Assembly (NCBI RefSeq): GCF_021654115.1
Contig: NZ_JAIWJF010000006.1
Span: 62,001 to 126,000 of the forward strand
From: Furfurilactobacillus milii
Lineage (GTDB): Bacteria; Bacillota; Bacilli; Lactobacillales; Lactobacillaceae
Direction: 5' to 3'
DNA: 64,000 bases
The notes under the pieces are model-generated. The model did no database searches. It worked only from the letters and a program-made list of their open reading frames with translations, and was not told where the DNA came from. Shown one piece after another: positions 55,038-63,749 of this stretch. Within the stretch, counting starts at the first letter, position 1. Every line of letters starts with the position of its first letter. The translations under genes and the position numbers were made by a program.

Positions 55038-55652
55038 TTACTTCTCTTTTGCAATCAATGAATCGACTGCACTTAGGTATGGAACTAGCGGATTAAGCTG
55101 AAAGGGAATTGAATATCCATTTGCTTCAATGTCCGCGCGGGGAATCGATTTTCGACCACCGTTTGCCTGATTGTCCCAAAATTTGAACAAGACAGAGGCT
55201 GGTAACAAGAACGTATCCCCTTCATTGGTGAATCGAATGATTGCAAAACCAATCCCACCGGCCTGAACGCAAGCGCGCAGGTGTTCCACTTGATGCTCGT
55301 GGAAATTTTTTAGCGGGAAAGAAACTTTATTTTTCGTTTCCTTCGCATCAAAATCGATGTAGTGGCCTTGATACACACCATTATAATCGGTTGTTGACGG
55401 ATGCCTAAAGTAGGCTTCTTTAATCGTTGCAGCGGACCGTCTTGGGTAATCAACTTTCACAATCTGAACTGGCGTCGGCTTTTTATGAATCACCGCAATG
55501 CCATTCGTCAGGTAGTATTGATTACTTTCGTTTAGTTCCGCCTCCAAAGACATCCCACGGTCACCATAATTTGTTCTGGTGCCGGTATGCGAGGGGGCGG
55601 ACTGCTTTGCTGGTCCATGATAAGCTGCTCCGTTTGGATAACGGATGTTCAC
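55038..55652 (-). CDS. recU: Holliday junction resolvase RecU
   Basis: Cuts Holliday junctions in recombination and chromosome segregation. The 204-residue protein begins NIRYPNGAAYHG and carries the nuclease core YQGHYIDFDAKETKNK, with Asp, Glu and Lys residues of the PD-(D/E)xK type, and FHEHQ following. Start: an in-frame GTG at 55664 overlaps the AAGGAG site, so I chose GTG 55652, 11 bases after AAGGAG, which gives the standard family start. It is co-transcribed with pbp1A. Confidence 0.94.
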   Translation of the reverse strand: MNIRYPNGAAYHGPAKQSAPSHTGTRTNYGDRGMSLEAELNESNQYYLTNGIAVIHKKPTPVQIVKVDYPRRSAATIKEAYFRHPSTTDYNGVYQGHYIDFDAKETKNKVSFPLKNFHEHQVEHLRACVQAGGIGFAIIRFTNEGDTFLLPASVLFKFWDNQANGGRKSIPRADIEANGYSIPFQLNPLVPYLSAVDSLIAKEK

Positions 55653-55698
55653 AACAGACCACACTCCTTAGTTGTGTGCAACAGCCCGCAAAAGCACA

Positions 55699-55749
55699 GG
55701 TAGTGATTGAATTTTAGTTTTTAAATATCTAAAATTCCCTATCACTACC
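55699..55749 (-). repeat. long inverted repeat in the recU leader
   Basis: Outer arms GGTAGTGAT (55699-55707) and ATCACTACC (55741-55749) and inner arms GAATTTTAG (55709-55717) and CTAAAATTC (55729-55737) pair perfectly, 18 base pairs in all, with small bulges and an AT-rich loop. It has no T tail on the minus strand, so it is not a standard terminator. It lies between the likely recU promoter and the gene. Confidence 0.7.
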
Positions 55750-55791
55750 AGACTTGCAGGCATTTTCGCCACACTTTCTTACATTGCTCCC

Positions 55792-55800
55792 ATTATATCA
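55792..55800 (-). promoter_or_regulatory. extended -10 promoter for recU-pbp1A
   Basis: On the minus strand TGATATAAT contains a perfect -10 box with a TG extension. No clear -35 box lies at the right spacing. The predicted leader to recU is about 130 bases. The rest of the 55653-56023 gap (AT-rich, no gene seen) would contain the ypsA promoter. Confidence 0.55.
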
Positions 55801-56023
55801 GATTTGCCGAACAGTCTCCGAGACTGTAATGATGTTAACAAACCCGTAACTTATGTTTAATGTGTTTGTGATGAAAAAGTGCAATTTTTGACGAAAATGG
55901 ACTGATTTATATAGGAATTTGCGTCACAGACTTTGTTTATGGCAAAATGATATTTAAAATTAAGGATAGCTAATGTGAGTTTTATTTATTGATTTTAACT
56001 AATCGGGAAGGATATTCACTAGT

Positions 56024-56584
56024 ATGAGTCGGTTATGGGTTACTGGTTATCGTAGTTATGAACTGGGCGTATTTGGCAGTAAAGATCCTAAACTCACAGT
56101 AATAAAATATGCCCTCCGGCAAACATTGACGAACCAAATTGAAAATGGCGTTGACTGGATCATCACGGGTGGTCAGCTGGGTGTTGAACAGTGGACGATC
56201 GAGGTTGCCAACGACCTCAAGGCTGATTACCCGCAACTCAAGGTGGCCATGATGTTACCGTTTGCTGAATTTGGACAGAATTGGAATGAGAACAATCAGG
56301 CCCAGCTTGCAACGCTGCGTGAACGGGTTGATTTTTCGGATTCAGTTTCAAAGCAATCCTATCAATCGCCCCAACAATTAAAAAATTATCAAGCCTTTAT
56401 GCTTTCACATACAGATGCGGCACTTTTAGTATATGATATAGAACACGAGGGTAAACCAACGTACGATTACTTAGCCATCAAGGCTTTTAACAACCAGCAT
56501 CCTTATGAAATGACCCTCATAGATTTCGACTGGTTGCAAGAGAGTGCCGATGAATATCAAGAAAATCATCGACAGTCATTTTAA
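56024..56584 (+). CDS. ypsA: YpsA family protein (DUF1273, SLOG superfamily)
   Basis: A 186-residue Rossmann-like protein that begins [16 protein letters not shown] and has [14 protein letters not shown] near 45-58, typical of the nucleotide-binding SLOG/DprA-like fold. The B. subtilis homologue affects cell division; the ligand is unknown. GGGAAGG lies before the ATG. Order ypsA-gpsB-rnpB-ypsC matches Bacillus. Confidence 0.93.
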   Translation: MSRLWVTGYRSYELGVFGSKDPKLTVIKYALRQTLTNQIENGVDWIITGGQLGVEQWTIEVANDLKADYPQLKVAMMLPFAEFGQNWNENNQAQLATLRERVDFSDSVSKQSYQSPQQLKNYQAFMLSHTDAALLVYDIEHEGKPTYDYLAIKAFNNQHPYEMTLIDFDWLQESADEYQENHRQSF

Positions 56585-56652
56585 TTTTCGTCAACATGCG
56601 ATACAATACTTAAAGTCGTGTTTCGACAGATAGATGATGAGGTGTAATGTTC

Positions 56653-57057
56653 ATGCAAGAGATCAACTTTACGACGCAGGATATTCTGCAAAAGGAATTT
56701 AAGGAAAAACGAATGGGAACCGCCTACGATCCAACGGACGTTGACAGTTTCTTGGACCTTGTAATCAAAGATTACGAAATGTTCAATCGTGAAATTTCTC
56801 AACTTCGCGCCGAAAACGAACAGTTGTCCGGGAAGGTTGATGATTTAACTCGTCAAGTTAACGCTCGTCAATCTGTTCAAAGCAACGTTGAAACGTCCAC
56901 TAGTCAGGCTAATAATAGCGTAACTAACATGGATATTTTAAAACGGCTTAGCAATTTGGAACGCCATGTATTTGGTTCTCAGCTGGATAATGGTGCCAAC
57001 AACCAGAAGGGCCAAGACACTTTTAGCACCGGTTCTCAGTCTGGTTGGAACGACTAA
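56653..57057 (+). CDS. gpsB: cell division regulator GpsB
   Basis: DivIVA-like adaptor between division and cell-wall synthesis that binds class A PBPs and PASTA kinases. In the 134-residue protein the lipid/PBP-binding head INFTTQDILQKEFKEK and the DPTDVDSFLDLVIKDY segment are clear, followed by a coiled coil (about 45-75), a polar linker and the C-terminal trimerisation helix near MDILKRLSNLERHVFG. ATG 56647 is in frame, but ATG 56653 has GAGGTG eight bases upstream and matches the family start. Confidence 0.95.
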   Translation: MQEINFTTQDILQKEFKEKRMGTAYDPTDVDSFLDLVIKDYEMFNREISQLRAENEQLSGKVDDLTRQVNARQSVQSNVETSTSQANNSVTNMDILKRLSNLERHVFGSQLDNGANNQKGQDTFSTGSQSGWND

Positions 57058-57075
57058 TTTTATTTGTTAACCAAA

Positions 57076-57469
57076 TATTGCAAATTTCGGGTAATTGGGC
57101 ATAACTTATGTTGTGTCAGGAAAGTCCATGCTCGCACAGGCTGTGATGCCTGTAGTGTTCGTGCTCAGTGAAAAAATAAGCTGGGGTGCCTTCTTTTGAA
57201 GGTAACGGCGGGAAAACGTTGCTAAGGCTTCGGCTATGCGCTAGTATCCCTGAAAAGTGCCACAGTGACGAAACCAGTATGGAAACATGCTGGGTGGAAC
57301 GCGGTAAACCCCTCGAGCGGGAAACCCAAACTACGGTAGGGGAGCTTCACATAGGTAACTGAACTGATTGTGGGGGAAGGTCTTTGACCTTGAGATAGAT
57401 GATTACCACGGAGTAGATTGCGCCTGAGATCTACGAAGTACAAAACATGGCTTACAGAAATTTGCAACA
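57076..57469 (+). ncRNA. rnpB: RNase P RNA (type B)
   Basis: Catalytic RNA that matures tRNA 5' ends. The P1 stem pairs TTGCAAATTT (57078-57087) with AAATTTGCAA (57458-57467). Universal conserved pieces are present: GAGGAAAGTCC-like GTGTCAGGAAAGTCCATGCT near 57113-57132, AACGGCGGGAAAAC near 57204, and the 3' ACAGAAATTTG. The distinct Bacillus-type elements (GTGCCACAGTGACGAA, GTGGAACGCGGTAAACCCC) lie between. About 394 bases, normal for type B. It sits 18 bases after gpsB. Confidence 0.96.
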
Positions 57470-57472
57470 GGC

Positions 57473-57503
57473 AGTCCTTCTCACGTGTGAGAAGGACTTT
57501 TTT
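57473..57503 (+). terminator. terminator after rnpB
   Basis: AGTCCTTCTCAC pairs with GTGAGAAGGACT around a TGT-containing short turn, followed by T6. A second inverted repeat (TTTGCATTAG 57508-57517, CTAATGCAAA 57563-57572) lies just beyond. Confidence 0.95.
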
Positions 57504-57664
57504 GTACTTTGCATTAGAAAATCAACGACCTTGTACTGATTACCTAATTAGGTAGCACCTTGCTAATGCAAATGGTAAGATGGTTATCGAATTGGTGAGC
57601 ATAAGTAATTGCAAAGTAGCAACTGACTCAATTACAGTCACTCACAAAATAGTAAGGAGTAAAG

Positions 57665-58813
57665 ATGCAAACATTTCAATTAATTGCGACTTGTGCCGCA
57701 GGTATTGAGGCCTTGGTTGGTCGCGAACTGAGAGATTTAGGGTATGAAACCCAGGTTGAAAATGGCCGTGTCCGCTTTAACGGCACTGTTAAAGATATAT
57801 TACGGACCAATCTATGGTTACGGACCGCTGATCGTATCAAAATTGTGGTGAAGGAATTTCCTGCGCTAACATTTACCGAACTGTTTGACCAGACTGAGGC
57901 TGTGGCCTGGGATGAGCTTTTGCCAATGGACGCTAATTTTCCAGTGGAAGGGCGTTCACATAATTCACAGCTGCATAGTGTTCCCGATGCTCAGGCAATT
58001 GTAAAAAAAGCCATCGTTACTCAGTTAAGTGACGTTTACCACCGGCGAACCCGATTACCAGAAACGGGCGCTAAATTTCCACTGGAAGTGGCTATCAATA
58101 AAGATCAAGTAATGTTGACGTTGGATACAACCGGAGATTCATTGTTCAAACGTGGTTACCGAGTAGCTAAAGGGGACGCGCCACTGAAAGAAAATATGGC
58201 AGCTGCATTAATTTTATTAACGCATTGGACCCCCGCTGACATGCCATTTCTTGATCCTGTTTGTGGGTCAGGAACTTTACCAATTGAAGCAGCACTTATT
58301 GCACGTAACATTGCTCCTGGATACAACCGCCACTTTATTTGTGAAAGCTGGCCATGGGTTTCTTCTAAAGTGGCAGACACCGTGCGGGACGAAGCAGATG
58401 CCGCAGCCGATTATGATAGCGAATTTGACATTGCTGGTAGTGATAACGATCCTGAAATGGTTGCCATTGCCAAAAAGAATGCTCAAGCAGCTGGTTTGAG
58501 CCAAGATGTCCATTTTAGTGTGGCAGATGTAACGGCATTAACGACCGACAAAATTAACGGCGTTATTGTTGCCAACCCACCATATGGGGAACGTTTGAGC
58601 GATCAAACAGCCGTCCGTGCCTTATATAAGGGAATGGGAAAAGCATTCAAACCGCTGACAACGTGGAGTAAATACATTTTGACCAGTGATTTAGATTTCG
58701 AGGCCGCGTACGGTCAGCGAGCGACTAAGAAACGTAAACTTTATAATGGGGCTTTACGGACAGATTTGTACCAATACTGGGGCAAACCAATTTGGCATCA
58801 TGATAATAAGTAG
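57665..58813 (+). CDS. 23S rRNA N2-methylguanosine methyltransferase, RlmL/YpsC type
   Basis: A 382-residue enzyme with an N-terminal ferredoxin-like and THUMP domain (about 1-155) and a SAM-dependent methyltransferase. Key motifs: FLDPVCGSGTLPIEAALIA near 196-214, and the catalytic NPPYGERL near 302-309. The equivalent in Bacillus is YpsC. AAGGAG is at good spacing. Exact base target (likely G2445 by homology to RlmL's N-half) is inferred only. Confidence 0.94.
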   Translation: MQTFQLIATCAAGIEALVGRELRDLGYETQVENGRVRFNGTVKDILRTNLWLRTADRIKIVVKEFPALTFTELFDQTEAVAWDELLPMDANFPVEGRSHNSQLHSVPDAQAIVKKAIVTQLSDVYHRRTRLPETGAKFPLEVAINKDQVMLTLDTTGDSLFKRGYRVAKGDAPLKENMAAALILLTHWTPADMPFLDPVCGSGTLPIEAALIARNIAPGYNRHFICESWPWVSSKVADTVRDEADAAADYDSEFDIAGSDNDPEMVAIAKKNAQAAGLSQDVHFSVADVTALTTDKINGVIVANPPYGERLSDQTAVRALYKGMGKAFKPLTTWSKYILTSDLDFEAAYGQRATKKRKLYNGALRTDLYQYWGKPIWHHDNK

Positions 58814-58847
58814 AAGTCTATATGAATAGACATGGGAGCCGAATATC

Positions 58848-58884
58848 AAAAAACCGATTGGAAAATAATTCCAGTCGGTTTTTT
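58848..58884. terminator. bidirectional terminator after the RlmL-like gene
   Basis: AAAAAACCGATTGG pairs with CCAGTCGGTTTTTT (one mismatch) around a nine-base loop; serves the convergent gene at 58928 as well. Confidence 0.93.
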
Positions 58885-58927
58885 CGAATATTTTGCGTTT
58901 ATTTCAGTTAGTCAACCCCCAGCTTAA

Positions 58928-59206
58928 TCAAGATCGAATAATCATTAAAATGGTTGTGAGAATAATAAGCAAAACCGATACAACTAAATCGACAAGATTC
59001 AGCGGGTTTCTGTCGGCAGTGTCCTCAAATGTCATGAAATGAGCGTTTAAAGATACCATTCCAGCAATGGCTAGCAGCCCTAATCCAGTTTCGTTATAAA
59101 CAAAAATTGAGGTTACAAGCAACACTGATTTGGTGATGAAACTGAGTCTTTTCAGTGGATTAGACGGATAATACTTAGTTGTTTCAAGCTTCGTTGCATT
59201 TAACAT
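58928..59206 (-). CDS. hypothetical small membrane protein (92 residues)
   Basis: Not recognised. About three hydrophobic segments are visible: residues 24-40 (LSFITKSVLLVTSIFVY), 42-56 and 70-91. The N-terminus NATKLETTKYYPSNPLKR is polar. ATG 59206 has GGGGGGTG just upstream; a TTG five codons earlier overlaps that site and is unlikely. It has no same-strand partner nearby. It resembles no named family that I can identify. Confidence 0.68.
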   Translation of the reverse strand: MLNATKLETTKYYPSNPLKRLSFITKSVLLVTSIFVYNETGLGLLAIAGMVSLNAHFMTFEDTADRNPLNLVDLVVSVLLIILTTILMIIRS

Positions 59207-59533
59207 AACAACACCCCCCAAAAAAACAGCTTAATTAGCTGAGTGGCAACTGAACGTTGTACAAAAAGTTGGTCAAGGTATCGTGATTGAAGGTCTACAA
59301 TCAACACGTCATTCATGTGCTTGTTATTAATCTATACTCGAAAACTTATAATTTCAAGCAATCGTAATTAACACGCGCAAGCAGGGTTAAGTATTAACCA
59401 ATGCCAGTCAAAAGGCGGAACTAAATTGCATGCGGTCGTTTGTGATTAAACGAATAACAGACACTGGACGAAATATTGAAATCCGTTAAATATTGTCGTC
59501 AATCAGCTATGATAAATTCTCGATATGCTACGC
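59207..59533. other. intergenic region without a recognised gene
   Basis: The AT-rich gap of about 330 bases contains the likely minus-strand promoter of the small membrane gene (TTGAAA-like and TAGATT near 59330-59365, weak). Nothing else was recognised; no open frame with a ribosome site and no strong hairpin. Confidence 0.5.
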
Positions 59534-59941
59534 TTAATGCGCTTGATGTAGTGCTTGTAATGCAAGTCTGTGAGCACCCATGTTCTGACGGTCGGGAATC
59601 CACTGTGTGATGACTAATGAAAACGAATCTTGGAGGGCCAGTAACTTTTGCGTTAGGTCTGGATAATGTTTCATAACGCCTTTACCGACAGCATCTGCTA
59701 CCAAACGACTATCCGTAAAAAACATCACCGTTTCTTCCGGCTCACTCAATTTTTGAGCCTCCTTAAAGCCAAGGATAGCAGCCTGAAATTCAGCGGCATG
59801 ATTATCAAGAGCACTGATTGTTTGTTTGAAGGGATACTGGTGACCATTCTGAACGAGAAGAATGCCCGCACCGCTGGGAATTTGAGTTATTTTTGGATGA
59901 GTTGCGACGCTCGCCGCATCTGTATAAAGTTTGATCATCAT
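59534..59941 (-). CDS. RNase H-like fold protein with a changed catalytic residue
   Basis: A 135-residue RNase HI-like protein. Expected acidic residues are at Asp8 (LYTDAA), Glu51 (HAAEFQAA) and Asp77 (FFTDSR). The last motif, usually N-x-x-AD-x-LA, reads NMGAHRLA, so the fourth acidic residue is His124. Activity on RNA-DNA hybrids may therefore be altered or lost, as in some YpdQ-like homologues. Two adjacent ATGs (59941 and 59938) follow TAAGGA at five and eight bases; I used the first. It is divergent from ebsA. Confidence 0.82.
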   Translation of the reverse strand: MMIKLYTDAASVATHPKITQIPSGAGILLVQNGHQYPFKQTISALDNHAAEFQAAILGFKEAQKLSEPEETVMFFTDSRLVADAVGKGVMKHYPDLTQKLLALQDSFSLVITQWIPDRQNMGAHRLALQALHQAH

Positions 59942-59999
59942 CTTAGTCCTTAAATTTGGTAAAATAGAAGTGTTTGAAAGAAAGGGGTTTCGTACGTCG

Positions 60000-60380
60000 A
60001 TGCACACACAACGTTTTTTTTATCGGCCAAGCGGTTTAACTGCAGTTATCATTTGGTCATGGGTCGCCATCTTCTTTTGCGGTGGCGTGATTTTTCAGTA
60101 TGAAATGGCGCGGTTTAACTGGCCGGCGATTATTATCGCTTGTTTATTTGTTTTATTGCTTGCTTGGGAACTTTTAGGCCGTCAACTGGTTTTTACCGGG
60201 CAAAACCTAATTGTTCGTCGGATGCTGGCGCCCAGAGCACTAACTGTCAATGTTCATCAATTGGAACAATTGTCACTTAGTGGTCGCACCATGAGTTTTT
60301 CTTTGGGTGGCAAACATTATCGATTCCGCGTAACCAAACACGCATTGGCTAAGATTAAAACCATTGTTAGTGCTGACTAG
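60000..60380 (+). CDS. ebsA: EbsA family membrane protein
   Basis: A 126-residue protein with two hydrophobic helices (about 12-33 and 40-58) followed by a soluble PH-like beta domain (LVFTGQNLIVRRMLAPRALTV and on). It resembles EbsA of enterococci and lactobacilli, often annotated as a pore-forming or cell-wall-linked protein; the actual role is not settled. AAAGGGG lies 12 bases before the ATG, slightly far. The gene precedes fhs. Confidence 0.82.
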   Translation: MHTQRFFYRPSGLTAVIIWSWVAIFFCGGVIFQYEMARFNWPAIIIACLFVLLLAWELLGRQLVFTGQNLIVRRMLAPRALTVNVHQLEQLSLSGRTMSFSLGGKHYRFRVTKHALAKIKTIVSAD

Positions 60381-60442
60381 ACCAACCCCAATAAGTTTAT
60401 TATAGCAGACGCCCTAAACGGTCTGAGGAGAGGAAGTTGTTC

Positions 60443-62107
60443 ATGACACAACCAAAAGATATTGAGATTGCACAACAAACTAAATTGCGTAAAATTAGTG
60501 AAATTGCCGAGACGGCAGGTTTAACAGAGGATGAAATTGAACCATATGGCCGTTACAAAGGCAAAATTGATTTGCCGTTAACTGGCAAACGTCAATCTGG
60601 CAAGTTGGTGTTGGTTACATCAATTAATCCAACACCGGCTGGTGAGGGTAAGACGACAGTTACGATTGGTCTTGGCGATGGTTTACGCAAGATTGGTAAG
60701 CGGGCCGTTTTGGCTTTACGCGAACCTTCCTTAGGCCCCGTGATGGGAATGAAAGGCGGTGCCACTGGTGGTGGTTATGCACAAGTTGCACCAATGGAAG
60801 ACATTAATTTGCATTTTAACGGCGATTTTCATGCCTTAACAACTGCCAATAACACATTGGCCGCGTTAATTGACAATCACATTCAACAAGGCAACGAGCT
60901 GCATATTGACCCACGACGGATCAGTTTTCACCGTGTCTTGGACATTAACGATCGTGCGCTTAGAAATACGGTTATCGGCATGGGCGGTCCAACCTCTGGT
61001 ATGCCTCGGGAAGATCATTTTGATATTACTGTTGCCAGTGAGTTAATGGCCATTTTATGCTTGGCAACTGATCTGCACGACTTAAAAACACGAATCAACC
61101 GCATCGTTGTCGCTGAAAATTACGATCGGCAACCAGTTACCGTCGCTGACCTACAGGTTGGCGGTGCCATTGCCTTGCTCCTCAAGGAAGCAATCAAGCC
61201 AAATCTTGTTCAAACTTTGGAAGGCACACCAGCCATCATCCACGGTGGTCCATTTGCAAATATTGCTCATGGTTGTAACAGTGTGTTGGCAACCCGAACA
61301 GCCCTACAATTAGGTGAATATGCCGTTACAGAGGCTGGCTTTGGGGCTGATTTGGGTGCCGAAAAGTTTCTTGATATCAAAGTACCGGTCCTAGGTAAAA
61401 CACCGGACGCAGTTGTTTTGGTGGCCACTGTTCGTGCACTCAAGTTGCATGGTGGCCAAGCACTTGCTGATTTGACAACACCAAATCTTGATGCATTGCA
61501 AAAAGGGCTTGCCAACCTTGGTAAACACATTGAAAGTATGCAACGTTATCAAGTGCCGGTTGTTGTTGCTATTAATGCATTTACATCAGACACTTCAGAA
61601 GAAATTAAGTTGATCCAGGATTACTGTCAACAGTTCAATGTAGAGGCTCTGGAAGCTGATGAATGGGCACATGGCGGTGATGGGACAACTGAGTTAGCTC
61701 ACGCCGTTGTTCGTGCCGCTCAACAACCGACCGACTTCAAGCCATTATACGATGCTGACGATGATATTGTGACTAAAGCAACTAAAATTGTGACGACCAT
61801 TTATGGCGGTCGTGGTGTTGTCTTAGAGCCGCATGCCAAGGTACAATTACGGCGTTACGCAAAGCGTGGCTGGGATAAGCTACCTGTTTGCATGGCAAAA
61901 ACGCAGTATTCACTAACAGATCGGCCAAAGCAGCTCGGTGCCCCGAAGGACTTTGACATTCATATTCGAGCATTTGAACCTCGTTTAGGCGCCGGGTTCA
62001 TGGTGGCCTTAACTGGTTCCATTTTAACGATGCCTGGTCTGCCGAAACATCCTGCCGCTTTAGACATGGCAATTACAGATGACGGCAAGATTTCAGGGAT
62101 TTTCTAA
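60443..62107 (+). CDS. fhs: formate-tetrahydrofolate ligase
   Basis: Makes 10-formyl-THF from formate, THF and ATP, supplying purine synthesis and the fmt reaction at 0.1 kb. The 554-residue protein has the nucleotide loop [14 protein letters not shown] (63-76), the signature [18 protein letters not shown] near 106-123, and [10 protein letters not shown] further on. An in-frame TTG six bases upstream exists; ATG 60443 has GGAGAGGAAG before it. Complete. Confidence 0.98.
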   Translation: MTQPKDIEIAQQTKLRKISEIAETAGLTEDEIEPYGRYKGKIDLPLTGKRQSGKLVLVTSINPTPAGEGKTTVTIGLGDGLRKIGKRAVLALREPSLGPVMGMKGGATGGGYAQVAPMEDINLHFNGDFHALTTANNTLAALIDNHIQQGNELHIDPRRISFHRVLDINDRALRNTVIGMGGPTSGMPREDHFDITVASELMAILCLATDLHDLKTRINRIVVAENYDRQPVTVADLQVGGAIALLLKEAIKPNLVQTLEGTPAIIHGGPFANIAHGCNSVLATRTALQLGEYAVTEAGFGADLGAEKFLDIKVPVLGKTPDAVVLVATVRALKLHGGQALADLTTPNLDALQKGLANLGKHIESMQRYQVPVVVAINAFTSDTSEEIKLIQDYCQQFNVEALEADEWAHGGDGTTELAHAVVRAAQQPTDFKPLYDADDDIVTKATKIVTTIYGGRGVVLEPHAKVQLRRYAKRGWDKLPVCMAKTQYSLTDRPKQLGAPKDFDIHIRAFEPRLGAGFMVALTGSILTMPGLPKHPAALDMAITDDGKISGIF

Positions 62108-62131
62108 TAATCAGCTTGATGAAAAGGAGTT

Positions 62132-62704
62132 GTGGCCACGAGCCACGTTACGCCAATGATATATTACTGGATTTTTATTGCTGTGCTGGTGGGTGCTGAT
62201 CAAGGTATCAAGTATTATATTGCGAATAATCTAGCCTTAGGTAGTACGCATACGTTCATCCCCGGACTGTTATCATTAACGAGCCTTAGAAATAATGGTG
62301 CCGCATGGTCGATTTTGACGGGCCGCATTGACATCTTTATTGTGATTACAATTGTGGCGGTTATCGTCTTGGCTTATGCGATGTGGCGGTTACGCGCCCA
62401 GCGGTTATACATGTGGGGCATCAGTTTTATGATGGCTGGAACACTCGGAAACTTTATTGATCGTATTCGTTTGGGCTATGTCGTCGACATGTTTCAACTG
62501 GACTTCATGAAGAGCTTCCCAATCAGTAATTTTGCTGACTGGTGTCTCACGGTTGGCGTGATTTTGTTGATTGTTGCGGTGATTTTTGACCGTGATGACA
62601 ATCCAACAGGACACAGTCAAGCAAGTTCTAAACAGAAGGCTAAGACCCCTAAAAAAGATAATCGACCAATTAAACACAGTGGTCCCCGACACGCAGCAAA
62701 ATAA
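62132..62704 (+). CDS. lspA: lipoprotein signal peptidase (signal peptidase II)
   Basis: Aspartic membrane protease that cuts signal peptides of lipoproteins. About four helices lie in the first 160 residues; the catalytic Asp residues are in GNFIDRIRLGYVVD (near 115-128) and FADWC (near 135-139). A basic Lys/Gln-rich tail of about 30 residues follows. The start is uncertain: GTG 62132 has AAAAGGAG only two bases before, while ATG 62156 (MIYYWIFIAV) fits the family start but lacks a site. It is followed by an rluD-type gene, the normal lspA-rluD-pyrR order. Confidence 0.94.
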   Translation: MATSHVTPMIYYWIFIAVLVGADQGIKYYIANNLALGSTHTFIPGLLSLTSLRNNGAAWSILTGRIDIFIVITIVAVIVLAYAMWRLRAQRLYMWGISFMMAGTLGNFIDRIRLGYVVDMFQLDFMKSFPISNFADWCLTVGVILLIVAVIFDRDDNPTGHSQASSKQKAKTPKKDNRPIKHSGPRHAAK

Positions 62705-62726
62705 TTAAGGATTAATTGACACAACT

Positions 62727-63734
62727 ATGAATAGAAACGAAACAACCAGTACATCAGCGACTGATGTGCAACCTGATGCGAAAGCGCATCGCCAAGAATA
62801 TGACAGCATGGCAGCTCAAGTTACCACACCAGCCACGCAAACCTTTATCATCACGACACAAATCGGTCGTTTGGACAAGGTTTTAAGTCAGTTAGCCGGC
62901 ATCACACGCTCACAGGCGCAAAGTGCCATTATTGATCACCGGGTTACCGTTAATGGTCAAGACGTTAAAAAACGAGATGAACTGGCCGCTGGTGACAAGG
63001 TGACGTTTGTGCCCAAAACGCCGACGCCCATTGCCTTGGGCCCTGAAGATATTCCATTAGATATTGTGTATGAAGATGACGATGTTATTGTCGTTAATAA
63101 ACCGCAAGGAATGGTGGTTCATCCTGCACCCGGGCACCCGGACCATACATTGGTCAACGCGTTGTTAGCGCATAGTCCGTTGTCAACGATCAATGGGAGT
63201 TTGCGTCCAGGGATTGTCCACCGAATTGACAAGGATACGTCTGGATTATTAATGGTTGCCAAGAATGATTTGGCCCATCAGAGTCTGTCTGCACAGCTCA
63301 AAGCTAAAACAAATGAGCGCCAGTACATTGCGCTCGTTCATGGTGTCATTAGCGAAGATGATGGTACCGTTGATGCACCAATTGGCCGTTCTCCAAAGGA
63401 CCGCAAAAAAATGGCGATCGTTAAAGATGGCCGGCCTGCAGTGACGCACTTTCATGTAATCAAACGATATCAACAGTACACGCTGATTAGCTGTCGACTA
63501 GAAACGGGACGGACGCATCAGATTCGTGTCCACATGGCCTATATTGGGCATCCACTGGCTGGTGATCCGTTATACGGGCCTAAAAAGACACTGCCAGGTA
63601 ATGGTCAGTACTTAACGGCACAAACTTTGGGGTTCGTTCATCCCCGTACTGGTAAAACAATGCGGTTTGAAATTCCGTTACCAGCGTGGTTTAACAAGAT
63701 GTTGAAACAGCTGGATGAACAAGAAAATAAATAA
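62727..63734 (+). CDS. 23S rRNA pseudouridine synthase, RluD family (YlyB-like)
   Basis: Isomerises uridines in 23S rRNA. The 335-residue protein has an unusually long polar N-terminus (about 45 residues), an S4 RNA-binding domain (GRLDKVLSQLAGITRSQAQS near 48-67) and the catalytic domain with HRIDKDTSGLLMVAKN (Asp in the motif is the catalytic residue) and GRTHQIRVHM. The long N-terminus comes from ATG 62727, which has only TAAGGA 15 bases away; ATG 62808 would give a more usual length but has no better site. Confidence 0.93.
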   Translation: MNRNETTSTSATDVQPDAKAHRQEYDSMAAQVTTPATQTFIITTQIGRLDKVLSQLAGITRSQAQSAIIDHRVTVNGQDVKKRDELAAGDKVTFVPKTPTPIALGPEDIPLDIVYEDDDVIVVNKPQGMVVHPAPGHPDHTLVNALLAHSPLSTINGSLRPGIVHRIDKDTSGLLMVAKNDLAHQSLSAQLKAKTNERQYIALVHGVISEDDGTVDAPIGRSPKDRKKMAIVKDGRPAVTHFHVIKRYQQYTLISCRLETGRTHQIRVHMAYIGHPLAGDPLYGPKKTLPGNGQYLTAQTLGFVHPRTGKTMRFEIPLPAWFNKMLKQLDEQENK

Positions 63735-63749
63735 AAGGGGTAACTCAAA

